From: Chara braunii
Lineage: Eukaryota > Streptophyta > Charophyceae > Charales > Characeae
Assembly (NCBI GenBank): GCA_003427395.1
Contig: BFEA01000007.1
Span: 6,075,653 to 6,139,652, forward strand
Direction: 5' to 3'
DNA: 64,000 nucleotides
In this document: positions 43,564 to 53,181 of the stretch, one piece after another
Layout: each line of letters starts with the position of its first letter
Numbering within the stretch: position 1 is the first letter of the stretch
Notes under the pieces: generated by a model
Databases searched by the model: none
What the model was told of the DNA's origin: nothing
Seen by the model: the letters and a program-made list of their open reading frames with translations, nothing else
Program-made: the position numbers and the translations under genes

Positions 43564-43770
43564 TCACACAAAAACAAGTAAGGCAGTGTATAGTCCCACG
43601 CTATAGCGCCAGATTCATTCGATTTTGCTCATCCTAGCAAGGGCGCAATACCATGAGGACAGCCGCGACNNNNNNNNNNNNNNNNNNNNNNNNNNNNNNN
43701 NNNNNNNNNNNNNNNNNNNNNNNNNNNNNNNNNNNNNNNNNNNNNNNNNNNNNNNNNNNNNNNNNNNNNN

Positions 43771-43805
<35 letters not shown>

Positions 43806-43956
43806 GCGAGGTCGCTGCCCCTCTCTCTCTCACACACACACACACACTCACACAAAAACACGTAAGGCAATGTATATTCCCACGCTATAGCGCCAGATTC
43901 ATTCGATTTTGCTAATCCTATCGAGGGCGCAGTACCATGAGGCCAGCCGCGACGCG

Positions 43957-44025
<69 letters not shown>

Positions 44026-44050
44026 TGGCGACCTGCATGGAGGGTCGCGC
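43345..44050. repeat. Tandem array with (GA)n cores, containing an N gap
   Basis: Three copies of a unit start near 43345, 43577 and 43863. Each has the block CACGCTATAGCGCC(A/G)GATTC, then GGCGCA(G/A)TACCATGAGG, then GCGAC leading into (GA)n, with (CA)n near the end. The unit is roughly 230-290 bp. The N gap (43670-43770) falls in the second copy's GA tract, so the true copy number and length are unknown. Confidence 0.9.
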
Positions 44051-44159
44051 TGTGGCGCTTATTTACCGAGTACCCCCTAGGCCGACCCCCCTAGGGCTGT
44101 GGCGCTTATTTACTTAGTGCCTGCGACCGATAGCTGAGCGAGGTAGTGGTGGTTTAAGG

Positions 44160-45300
44160 GGGGGAGTTAGAACTGGAGGATGGGAGGTAGGGAGGGGTTG
44201 TTTGTTCAGGTAAGTAGAGTTAGAAGGACGATGCTGGGACGACACAAGACGGTGTTGGAGTTTCTACTCTGTGACCCGGGGGGAGCTTGAGGCCTGTGGA
44301 GTTTTGCCGAGGGTGGAAGGCATAACTGCACTGTCCGACGTAGCTGGCGCCGGGGTATTTACCCTGTAACCTGTCAGGGGCTTGCAGCTAAGGGAGATGT
44401 CAAGGGAGGAAGGCATTTCCTGTCCAGCAAAGCTAGGTTGGTCGGCACTGGGGAAGGTTGTGTTGCCCTATCACCCTAGCAGAAGGGGGTAAGAGACCAG
44501 GTGTGTTTTGGTACGAGGACTGAAAGCCCGGACCGACGATTTGTCCGTTAAGGGGGGCAGGTTTGGATAGCTGGCGGGTTCAGTTTTGACCCTCTGTCTT
44601 TCTTGTTCTAGGGTTGTCCATATGTAGATGGCTTCTTGTTTTTGGTAATTGTTTAAGGGGGGGTTTCAGCTGAAGCCAGGTAAACGGTCCCAGTATCCCA
44701 TAGAGTGACTATGCGGAAATCTGCCTATGATTAGGGAGATTGTGGATAGAATGTCAGGGGGTGAAGGAGAAGGTTAGAACTGGAAGATTGGAGGAAGTAA
44801 GGGGGGTTCAACATGGGAAGGGATGTCTGTCTAAGTAAGTAGGTCAGGAGGACAATGTTGGGACGACGCAGGATGGTGCTGGAGCTTTTGCTCTGTAACC
44901 TGGGGGAGCAAGAGGTTTGGGGAGTTATGTCGAGGGAGGAAGGCATAACCAGGTTGATCGACGTACCTGATGCCGATTTTTTCCCCTGTAACATAGGGGC
45001 GTGTGGCTAATCGGGAGTGTCGAGGGAGGAAGGCACTCTTTGCCGTCTGAACCAGGCTGGTCGGTACTGGGGAAGTTTGTGTTGCTCTGTAGCCCTAGCA
45101 TAGGGGGGTATGAGATCAGCCGAGTTTTGGTACGAGGAGTAAACGCTTGGACTTAACATTTTTTCACTTGTTGAAGGGGAGGTGTAAACAGTAGTAGGTT
45201 TCAGTTAGGGTCTTCTGTTTCCAGGTTTGGACTGTGGTTGGGTAGATCATAGACGTTTTTTTTTTTGGAATTGCAGTTGTTCTTAAAGTTGTTTCTCATA
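44160..45300 (+). repeat. ~595-bp tandem duplication with internal repeats
   Basis: 44165-44640 and 44760-45240 are diverged copies. Shared landmarks are GGTTAGAACTGGA, GGGACGAC(G/A)CA, CTCTGT(G/A)ACC, GAGGGAGGAAGGCA and GGTCGGCACTGGGGAAG-type blocks. Inside each copy the CTGTAACCT ... GAGGAAGGCA block repeats at about 110 bp. Related blocks occur on the minus strand at 29200-29510. Confidence 0.75.
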
Positions 45301-45339
45301 GGTTTTCGCAGGTATGGTAATCGACTGATTGTTTCCTTA

Positions 45340-45482
45340 GCAGAAGCCGGGTAATGGCCCCGGAATTTCAAATGTGTTACATATTCTCAGTTGTACTTCA
45401 AAGGGACGCTGAGCCCGGTTCTCAGCACGTGATGCTCCCCACGAATATATTGGAGCTTTTGTCCCCCCCCCCAAAAAAAAAT
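45340..45482 (+). mobile_element. S1 SINE-like repeat, most complete plus copy
   Basis: It begins with GCAGAAGCCGGGTAATGGCC, then the core at 45408-45465 (GGGACGCTGAGCCCGGTTCTC; TGCTCCCCAC), then GGAGCTTTTGTCCCCCCCCCC and a short A tail (45473-45481). About 140 bp. A GGTTC-N-A-type word in the core is only a weak B-box candidate. Confidence 0.8.
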
Positions 45483-45485
45483 AAG

Positions 45486-45869
45486 GGCCCCAGTTCCCAA
45501 GGCCTCGATTATGACATGGAAAACAGAGATAACACTGGGGCCATTACTTGTCTTCAGCTTCAGGGAGCTATTGCTCCATTACTCAAATGAGCTCCGAGTT
45601 AATTCCTAGGATGTTCAAAAGATATCAAAGCTGCCAGCGGAACCAAATGGCTGGTGGCACCAGCCAAAACAAAGCAAAAAGGTCGTGGTGGCACTTCGCG
45701 AACTTGCTGCACACCGCTTCCGCAAAAAGAGACTGTGGGTAGTGGTGGTTTAAGGGGCCCCAGTGCCCAAGGCTTTGATTATGACATGGAAAACAGGGAT
45801 AACACTGGGGCCATTACTTGGCTTCAGCTTCGGGGAGCTATTGCGCCATTACTCAAATGAGCTCCAAGT
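45486..45869. repeat. 270-bp tandem duplication (114 bp shared)
   Basis: 45486-45599 and 45756-45869 are near-identical (GGCCCCAGT ... ATTATGACATGGAAAACAG ... CTCAAATGAGCTCC). They are separated by the repeat shared with 41418-41590. Both end in a palindromic TTCAGCTTC...GAGCT context. Confidence 0.9.
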
Positions 45870-46009
45870 AAAAAGACTAAGCGGATTCAACCTGATGATC
45901 CACTAGTATCTCTTCCTTCTTTTTTATTTTTTCTTAACATCTGCTGGTGGTACTACCGAGGGCTCCCTTTTTTTTTAATTCAGTCAAACAAAGGCTTGGG
46001 ACGCTGGAG

Positions 46010-46170
46010 TCTCTTTTTTTTTTTCTTTTTTTTTTTGAAAAACTCCCTTCAGACTACTAGGGGTGCTGATATGAGCAGACACCGCTAGTATTGTGGGGGA
46101 GGCTCCATCTATTAGTGGGGAGCCACACCTGCTGGAAAACAGGTCCAGCATCCCATGTACAATGTATAAA
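46010..46170 (-). mobile_element. S1 SINE-like repeat, 3' part (interrupted at 46187)
   Basis: T-rich tail 46013-46037, the module AGGGGTGCTGATATGAGCAGAC, then the core at 46098-46158. The element continues on the other side of a 1.2-kb insertion: ATATATCAGGAAGTT is followed at 47418-47520 by GCCTGCAAGCATTGCTTGCC ... GGGGATTGACTGCACAGGG ... CTCTTCAGCCC, the 5' modules of S1. A full S1 is therefore about 300 bp. Confidence 0.82.
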
Positions 46171-46207
46171 AATATATCAGGAAGTTTTTTTTTTTTTTTT
46201 TTTTTTT

Positions 46208-46385
46208 AATTATATAAAGCCCAGGGTGTTGTAGAGCCAAGGACCAGCCCCGCGGTGATTGCTGGTAGCGGCACCCAATGGTTGTCCTGACAGGATAGGC
46301 CACCTACCCTACCCATCCCCACGTTAATACTTCCAGCGCACCCCCTTTCCCTACTATCCTACCTCGGTGTGACCAGCACTTAGGG
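46208..46385 (-). repeat. SB tail module (copy also at 56303-56486)
   Basis: Read on the minus strand: GTGCTGGTCACACCGAGGTA ... GTTAACGTGGGGATGGGTAG ... GTGGCCTATCCTGTCAGGAC ... CCCTGGGCTTTATATAATT, then poly(A). The plus-strand copy at 56303-56486 has the same order. A shorter piece lies at 27042-27080. Confidence 0.88.
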
Positions 46386-46862
46386 CCATCGCCCTACCAG
46401 TATTGAGGGCAATTTGGACCAGACAGCATTGACAAGCACCAGGGCTGGGCCAACCTCCCAGCCCTAATGGAAGCGGAAGTGGACAAACCTTGCCGTACGG
46501 GAACTTCGGACGCCAGGCTCATGCAATCTTCTACAGGCCCAATTCAGAGAGTCTACCCAGCAGGATTACCTAAGCAAGGCAGGCAGCGCCCGCGGACACA
46601 TCCTACCGTCCTTCCCCTAGCTTACCCAAGGCTAGGCGGAACTCTGACTAGCTGGAGCGACTTATATCCCTACCCTACCCTAGAGGTAAGCCATGCATGC
46701 GTAGACCCCGTCATATACCTGATAGACCCCCTCAGCCCAATATCGTAGTTATGTGTATATGTGTGTGGCAAGAGGCTATGTATGTTTTTTGTATGGGCCC
46801 ATAGGGCCATGTTTTTTTGTGTCTGCCCGAAGGCTATGTGTGCTCTGTGTAACTGTATAGCG

Positions 46863-46972
46863 AGATATGTGTGCCCGAAGGCCAGATATGTGCAGTACTA
46901 TGTAGAGGGAACTATGAGATATGGGTGCCCGAAGGCCAGATATGTGCTGTACTATGTAGAGGGAACTATGTG
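46863..46972. repeat. 55-bp tandem duplication
   Basis: 46863-46917 and 46918-46972 match closely (GATATG(T/G)GTGCCCGAAGGCC ... AGAGGGAACTATG). Weaker GCCCGAAGGC words upstream (46800-46830) suggest an older array. Confidence 0.9.
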
Positions 46973-47019
46973 TTCGTTTGAAGAGATGACAGGCCAAGCT
47001 GGACAATAACCCCCCCAAA

Positions 47020-47097
47020 GTCCCAAGCCAGACTTGAACCTGTGATCTATGACATATGACCTGAAGACTCTACCATTTGAGCGACAATCGCAAACGG
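47020..47097 (-). other. tRNA-like sequence 2 (pol III box remnant)
   Basis: On the minus strand: TCGCTCAAATGGTAGAG (A-box-like, one mismatch in TRGYNNARNNG) and AGGTTCAAGTC, whose core GTTCAAGTC fits the B-box GWTCRANNC. The arms do not fold as a proper tRNA. It is probably a SINE head or tRNA fossil. Confidence 0.65.
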
Positions 47098-47324
47098 CCC
47101 CTGTGTGTGATATGCCAGACTGGGGAGATCAACAGAACAACGACGAGTAATAGCCACAAGCAACCCATGCAGTATCAAGACCCGACATACAACACCATGG
47201 ACAACGGCTTGGGTGGTGCACAAGCAGTCTGTATAAGCTTACCGTGTGTCAGCCTAAGGGGGTGTGTGTCCAGCCGTGCATCATTCTAATGCCCTGCCGG
47301 TGTCCATGCGCAAGGCTGCAATTG

Positions 47325-47400
47325 AGTTTTGAACCCGCAACCTTATACCACAATGCGCATTTCCAACCGGTGCTCTAACCTCTGAGCTACATTAACTGGA
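47325..47400 (-). other. tRNA-like sequence 1 (A and B boxes intact)
   Basis: On the minus strand: TAGCTCAGAGG (full match to A-box TRGYNNARNNG) with GTTAGAGCA after it, then GGGTTCAAAAC (GTTCAAAAC fits B-box GWTCRANNC) about 50 bp downstream. T-stem and acceptor pairing are poor, so it is not a working tRNA gene. Internal pol III promotion of a retroposon is the likely role. Confidence 0.75.
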
Positions 47401-47419
47401 CAATATATCAGGAAGTTAA

Positions 47420-47790
47420 GAGCCTGCAAGCATTGCTTGCCTTGGGTCCCAGGGGATTGACTGCACAGGGCTGATGGGAAAAAAAAGGGGAGGGAGCCTC
47501 TTCAGCCCTTGTAAACGGGCACCTGATAAAGGATGACCGACTAGCTCTCCCTTTTACGGTTGTCATGGAAAACAGACTGTTTCAAGAAAGACATGGCCGA
47601 CAAGACCATTGCTTCTGCCGCTCGACTCTTGGCTGCTTACTTGTCCTCACCTTCCAAGAGGGGGCCTGTTGTTGAAGAGTCCCGAGGTCGTCGGGGGCAT
47701 CCTATGAGTGTGGTCGTGTCCAGGGTGTACCGGACCACCACCTCTTTCTTATATGATGTATTCGGTAAGGGAAAGGGGGTGGGGTGGGAA
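47420..47790. other. 5' modules of S1 and unassigned sequence
   Basis: 47418-47520 completes the S1 copy interrupted at 46187. The following plus-strand frame (47560-47820) is short; its 3' end overlaps the minus-strand LINE-F tail and no domain is visible. Confidence 0.5.
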
Positions 47791-48193
47791 GGGGTCTGGG
47801 AAATTAGCGGGGGGCCGTAATGGGAAAGAAGGATCGATGTTTAACCAGTCCTTGAACATCAGTCTATAGTCCCGCTTCCTTTCTCTATCGTGGTCTTCTA
47901 AAATGTCCCTGTCCCCACTCCATCTTATTTATGCTATCCATCCTCCCCTTTCCCCTCCTAGCCAGTCCAGACAGAAAGAAGTCGTTGCCTTCTTGATGTC
48001 TTTTCCTTGCTGGAAAAGATCCAGTTGTGGTTTCAAGGCTTGTCATTTTCGTGTTAGTTCCATCTGGACCTGTTGTTTGATCTGGTCCATGATCTATGTT
48101 GCATTCACTTGGACCTTGTCCAATTCAAGTAGACACCGTTGCCACCATAAGGCCCACAACACCGCTCGCCTCCCCAACCTAACCATGTTATCT

Positions 48194-48545
48194 TCAAAAG
48201 TGGAGGTGTCTTTTGCTGGGTGTCAGTGACCTGCCAGTATCGCTTGCAACGACCAAGGCTACGGGGACGGGGCGCACCAGTCCTCTTCTAGATGCGTTCC
48301 CAACCCCTCCAGATGAACTGAGCGATCGGGTACTACATGAATATGTGCTTGATCGTTTCAGCTTGTGGGCCGAGAAGGATTTTGAGTAGCGTTGGCACCA
48401 TGGTAACAGTTCCCCCTCTGTTCCAAGGAAGTACGATCCACCAGCCAGTCGTTCGTAGGTAGACGTCGATGAATTATCTTCCATTGCAGGGAATTGATCT
48501 TAGCTGGTCGGGATTTTCTTTCCTGAAACCAACGAATGGGTTTAA
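48194..48545 (-). pseudogene. LINE-F zf-RVT domain (frameshifted)
   Basis: After MITE 2, coding resumes with PIRWFQERKSRPAK and LQWK (compare LINE-B TPIKWFSENKARSSK). It then reaches the two-cysteine region around 48410-48350, spread over two frames (LPWCQRYS where LINE-B has LPWCQRCL). The second cysteine of the C-X2-C pair is changed. The H-X4-C part is in a different frame near 48360-48340. Confidence 0.72.
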
Positions 48546-48547
48546 GG

Positions 48548-49105
48548 CATGGCTACGATCCGTACGTTCGGACCGCTGTCCAGACAGTCTGGATTCAGTT
48601 CGGACTCCAAACGTTCGGTCTGGAAGGTCAGGATCTGCCAAATTTGGAGGCAAAAAAAAAGGGTCCAGGACCCTTACCTATTGAGGAGCCAAGCCCCCAA
48701 ACTTGTTTTGGGGGTTTTTCAGGTCCGTTTGTGCTTTTTTGGGGGATCCGGACATGCTCTCTCTCTATAATAAGTTATTAGACAACCCCAATTTTTTAAT
48801 TATTAATAATTCATTACCTATTATTAGTTTTTGAAGTGTTTGACTTCTAACTCAAGTTTGGTTAGGACTTCTAATATGACCTTGAGGCAAAAGTGGTTTG
48901 CATTGTTATGTTGCATAACATCCTTTTTTTTCATTTTTTTTTATTGGTCCGGACATTTCCGGACCTGTCTAGACATCCAGACCGTCTGGATCCTCCCATG
49001 TTCGGAGGTTCGGAAATGTTCGGAATTTCGGACGTCCGGATATTACCGGACACGGGTCCGGTTCCATGTCTGAAAATGTTCGGGTTCGGGTCCGGCGTAG
49101 CCATG
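48548..49105. mobile_element. hAT-like MITE 2 (558 bp) in LINE-F
   Basis: It has a perfect 8-bp duplication GTTTAAGG (48540-48547 and 49106-49113) and perfect 10-bp terminal inverted repeats CATGGCTACG. Excision with one repeat restores the LINE reading LNVDLSLLKPIRWFQ across the junction. Subterminal regions are dense in TTCGGA/TCCGGA-type words in both orientations; the middle (48780-48950) is AT-rich. Non-coding. Confidence 0.95.
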
Positions 49106-49113
49106 GTTTAAGG

Positions 49114-50790
49114 AGACTGAGGTCCACGTTTAAATGTCTGGCCCACCGACCATTTATTTGGTCTCTTAGATGTCGCTTGGGGCGTAGCATCCTATAGGTG
49201 GATTTTATTGTTACTTGCAGATAGTTCCATTTCGGGGTGTGCCATGTTTGCCTCTGCGTGAGCTTCCAACGCCACTCCTCCGGGTCGAAAGGTAGGTCCC
49301 AGATGTTCTTGTCAGGCTGGAAGGCTACCCATCCCTTTCCTTCATCCAACACCCTAACTGTAATGAGCTCGTCTTTATCCACCCATTGAAAGGGGTCTCT
49401 GCTTCCTTGGAGGGTGCCCTTCTAACTTGCAATGTAATACTCTATGAGGGCTTTTTGCAGATCTTTCATGTGCACTTGACCAACCCTCCCTACTAGGCCA
49501 ATGTGGGCCACCCAATCCCCCTCCTTTATTGACGGGCCATGACTCGGGATGCTTTCAAATGACTGTCCTAGTTGAAGATCTATGTGGTGGCGATATATGA
49601 GTGGTGCCCTCAACTATTTTGTCCCCTTCCAGTTTTTGCTCTCACAGTCCCATAGGTCCCCCACCCGAAGAATCCGCCATTTTACCCACCCCACCCATGG
49701 GGGGCCTGAGCTCAGCATTACACGCCCTTGCATGTCTGTGACCCATCAGTTCCCAAACAGGGGCTGGCAGAAAACTAACCTCCTCCCAACGATCCGGGAA
49801 GGGTCTGTTTGGAAGCGGGAGTCTGCGCCAACCTTTGAGTAGGTCTAGCCAGAGGTCGTCCACCTGCCGTACCGCTTGCTCCCCTCTATGCTATTGGTTC
49901 GGCGACCTTCTCGGTAGCCCCCGCGGGATCGCCCCGAACCTTTCGTCTATCCACCTCAGCGGGTGGGTTCTTGGAGGGGTTTCCGGTCCTAAACTGGTCA
50001 GGTTTTCCAGGGCTAGGGTGGTCCAAGGGAACTGGGGCGTAAAAAGCAGCTTTTAGATCCAGTGAAGTCGCAACGCTTGAAACTGGGTGGCCGGGTCAAT
50101 GATCCCTAGGCCACCACCTATAGTCATATGAATGATCAAGTCCCATGCCACCCTACTACTCGCAAGGGCGCATTCGCTGTCTCCCTGCCAAAGGGAAGCG
50201 GTAGCCTTGGTTTTCAGCTTTTTCAGCGCCCCTTAAACCATCGGTACTTCCTACAGTCGTGCCCGTTAACGTGCCGCGACTTTAGGAAATGTAATGGTCA
50301 CTACAAGAGCGCCCAAATTCATCTGACTAGAAACGTTTCTACACTATTTTTTCCGCGGCCGATAGCTGGGCCAAGTATCTGTGGTTGAAGGGCCAAAGGA
50401 GTGATTTATACCAAAGGGTTGCAAAGACAACATTATTGAGAATCAAGGCCCGTCTGAAGATAGAAGTGTGTTTGTTCTTCCACCCGGTCAGTTTGTTCAA
50501 CGTCGGGGAGCTGATCCAAACATAATTTGTGGCAGGTTTGCCTTGTGCGGTCATGGATACCCCTAGAAGGTGCTTCCAACGGTATCCACCTGACCCTTGG
50601 AGTCTCTGGGGGGCGGCCTCCTTGGTAGTGAATCCACCACCATTGTGTTTTGCTCCCCCAGTTTATCTTCATATCGAAGATCTGTGCAAATTTTGTCATC
50701 ATGTGGTGAATCTCCTCCATATTCTGTGTGGTTGTGTCGACCATGATCGTCAGGTCATCGGCAAAAAGGGAGGGTTCCAGCATGGATGGC
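49114..50790 (-). pseudogene. LINE-F RT box, post-RT and linker region
   Basis: 50783-50433 begins with SLFADDLTIMVDTTTQNMEEI (catalytic FADD kept), then shifts frame. 50554-50339 has NYVWISSPTLNKLTGWKNKHTS and LNNVVFATLWYKS. About 50150-50060 has the TIGGGLGIIDP motif. 49863-49642 has DRWEEVSFLPAPVWE, and 49382-49140 has TYRMLRPKRHLRDQINGRWARHLNVD. These match LINE-B in order. Frameshifts lie between nearly all of the blocks. Confidence 0.85.
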
Positions 50791-51138
50791 TTCTTGGTTA
50801 TATTTCAAGCTCAGTCTTATCCTCAAACCTATATCTATGCTTTCATAACGGATGCTGAGACCGGTTCTCAGCATGTGCTGCTCCCCACGAATAGATTGGA
50901 GCTTTTGGTGGGGAATTACTTAGTATCTCATCTTGATAGCATACTACAATAAAACCGGATGATGAATGAGGTTGGGGGGAACCACCCGGCCCTATTTCTC
51001 CGTACTCAACTACACACCCCCAATCTCAGTCATCAACTGTCCCCCCCAAGCATAATTATTCTGCACTCGTCTTTTGTCAGTGTTGTGATGTACCGCAAGG
51101 CCTATAGCCTCGGGCATGGCTTGGAATCATTCCAGTCC
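50726..51138. repeat. 413-bp direct repeat, left copy
   Basis: It is almost identical to 53491-53910. It contains the LINE-F RT box (50745-50790), an S1 core (50842-50905, plus sense) and unassigned DNA (50950-51138). LINE coding runs across the left edge at 50726 without a break, so this copy sits in the original context. Confidence 0.92.
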
Positions 51139-51899
51139 CAGGTAGCGATGCGGTTGTGCGAAGGGGAGGGAGAAGCGGGGCACTCGGAATAGTTGAGACC
51201 ATGGCAGCGGGTTGTGGTCCCGTGGCCGTAGTGACCGGAATCTGGGCGGGTGCGCCCGTAGAGTGAGGGAGGGCTTGGCCCATGACGGCTGTCGCGCTAG
51301 GAGCGTGGACGGTGACCAGGATGGTCGGGTCGGGGGTGGCAGAGGAGAAAGCTCTGTCGTGGCCACCATGTCGGAGGACAAGGGACCCGGATTGGGAGCC
51401 AGGAGAAGAGAGAGTGAGGAAAGGAAGGATGACCAGCGTCTTGGAGTTGCCGCAAGCCAGCGGCAAGAGTCGCCACCTGCATCTGTAAAGGCGCAAGGAG
51501 GGAGGCGAGGAGGGTGTGCAGATCCCCCTGGGGCTGATGGCCCTCGTCCACCAGCAAGGGTATGGAGTCCGGTGCCAAGGTCATCGCCGCGTCGTCGCCA
51601 CGTCGACGGCTTGTGACACGCTGTCCGCCATGGGGAGGTGACGGGGCGGAGTGGAGGGGGCCAGAGGAGGTCTGCGTGAGCGGAGGGCGTAGGGGGGGGT
51701 CCGCGGTAGAAAGCGACGGGCGGCGCTAGTGAGTCGAGCGCGGGTGCCCGCAAAGGGGGAAGCGTGGTTCGGATGCAGGGTGCCCAAATGGAAAGGGGGA
51801 GTTGGAGAGGGTTTAGGAAAACCCTATACCCTAGAAAAACCCTAAGGAAACCGTAACCGGAGTAGTGGTTAGGGTAGGGTACCGGTGACCTAATCAAGA

Positions 51900-52179
51900 A
51901 AATAAAATAACAAGAATGGGAGCGCCGAGAGAAAAATAAATAAACAGTGAAATTTTGAGAGAAAAATAAAAAATAAATAAAGAAAATAAAATTAATTAAA
52001 GAAATAAGGAAACAAAATGTGAAGAGAAAAATAATATTTATTTTTTTAGAATGTTCGGCAACATATCCCTACTGCCCATGGGGTGAAGAATGTGCCAAGG
52101 GAAAGGAGAGACCAAGATAAGCACACTAGGTTTCAAAATGCCACAGATTAAAAATTTCAGAAAATAAATAAAGAAATAA

Positions 52180-52234
<55 letters not shown>

Positions 52235-52760
52235 GAAATAAATAGATGAGGAGGTGAAAGTGTGCCGAAAAATATTAAGTGAAAGAACAACAAAAAATTT
52301 GGGCAGCACTTCGTTACCCCCACGGGATCAGAATGTGTGCCGAAAGCAAGAATGACCAACTCCTAATCAGATTTAAGGGTGCCGCAAGGAAATTTGAATT
52401 TTCAGAATAAAATATAAATGAAATGAAATAAATCAGAAAAGAAGAAAAGAAAGTGGGGGATAAGATAATTCAAATTTCTGGAAAAAGAGGAAAGATAAAT
52501 CAAAAGAAAAATAGAAAGAAGGAAAAACAGAAAAAATTCGAAGTAGGAGGGAAGGGGGATGAAAAAAGTGAAGGAGAAACGAGAGAAATAGGTGGGAGAG
52601 AGAAAAAGAATGAAGGGGGAGACGAGGGAAGTGATGGGTTGTAGTGGGGGGCGAGGAGGGTGAGAGAATGGGAGAGAAAGGGAGGGGAAGGGTGGGGAGG
52701 GATCAAGAAGCAAAGAGACAAGGGGAGAAAGAAAAGAAAATAAATGAATAAAGTAGAGTA
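51900..52760. repeat. (AAAT)n and purine-rich low-complexity block
   Basis: AAATAAAT repeats occupy about 52165-52235, with further A/T-rich runs from 51900. 52440-52745 is almost purely purine on the plus strand. The 285-codon minus-strand frame across it is a composition artefact. Confidence 0.88.
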
Positions 52761-52905
52761 AAATAGTGGGTGGTTCAAACCCTGGTGGCAGCGTGCATCC
52801 CAGATCGTGATAATATAAAATCCGGGAGCGTGGCGGGGCGGGGCGGGGCAGCGGGGGCGCATGCGTGCGGTGGCCTTGGCCTTGGCACTTGCGTGCACGC
52901 GTTGT

Positions 52906-53089
52906 GATGCCGCTTCTCATTTCTCGCCAGGTGGCGCTCCGTGCTGCTGCACCTTTTCTCAAATTTTCCCGCTGTTTTCCGCTGCAAACAGCCAAAAGAT
53001 GCCACTTCTCTTTTCGCGCCACGTGGCGCTCCTTGCTGCTGCACCTTTTCTCAAATTTGCCCGCTGTTTTCCGTTGCAAACAGCTGAAA
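52906..53089. repeat. 92-bp tandem duplication
   Basis: 52906-52997 and 52998-53089 are direct copies (GATGCC(G/A)CTTCTC ... GTGGCGCTCC ... GCTGCAAACAGC). A third, shorter CAGC(T/G)GAAAAACAGCGG end follows. Confidence 0.92.
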
Positions 53090-53163
53090 AACAGCGGAAA
53101 ACCCCACTGTTGGGTTTTGCTGTTTTTCCTGCTGTGCGGTGTGGCGGGTGAGAGCGGGGAGCG

Positions 53164-53181
53164 TTTCCGCTCCGATACCAA
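53164..53181 (-). promoter_or_regulatory. Primer binding site, initiator-Met tRNA type
   Basis: The minus strand reads TTGGTATCGGAGCGG. This differs by one base from TGGTATCAGAGC, the usual primer site complementary to the 3' end of initiator tRNA-Met in plant LTR elements. It lies immediately inside the LTR edge, where such a site belongs. Confidence 0.75.

Larger units (their letters stand above)
46187..47401 (-). mobile_element. Retroposon insert with tRNA-like heads and poly(A), inside S1
   Basis: A perfect 16-bp target duplication AATATATCAGGAAGTT flanks it (46171-46186 and 47402-47417). On the minus strand it starts with a tRNA-like sequence at 47400, continues through a second tRNA-like sequence (about 47097-47020) and non-coding body, and ends in the SB tail (46385-46208) plus A21 (46187-46207). 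The word CTGGACAATA at 46999-47008 and 47396-47405 suggests that the tRNA-like part (47009-47395) may be a second, nested insertion at the element's 5' edge. No open frame of note. Confidence 0.8.
47790..50790 (-). mobile_element. LINE-F (RT box to C-terminus), 5'-truncated
   Basis: Order on the minus strand: RT catalytic box (50790-50740), post-RT region (50554-50060), linker (49863-49140), zf-RVT remnant (48545-48194) and tail (47860-47790). It is the same subfamily as LINE-B, judged by collinear motifs. MITE 2 interrupts it at 48548-49105. Endonuclease and most of RT are absent: the coding match stops at about 50790 and S1 plus unassigned DNA follows. Confidence 0.88.
51139..53181 (-). mobile_element. 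Internal region of an LTR retrotransposon (minus)
   Basis: It is bounded on the right by an LTR and primer binding site (53164-53181). The GC-rich part 51150-51800 has minus-strand frames that could be Gag: a start MADSVSQAVDVATTRR near 51635, then in shifted frame HTLLASLLAPLQMQVATLAAG and a long S/T/P-rich region. No pol motif is visible. 51900-52760 is AT-rich or purine-rich low complexity, and 52906-53089 is a tandem duplication. A non-autonomous element is likely. Confidence 0.5.

Noticed and set aside
47325-47400. True tRNA gene
   Set aside because: A and B boxes are present, but the T-stem pairs in only about three of five positions and the acceptor stem does not pair.
51127-51897. 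Complete 256-codon host protein
   Set aside because: Three overlapping frames are all open because the region is GC-rich; position inside an LTR element favours a decayed Gag at best.
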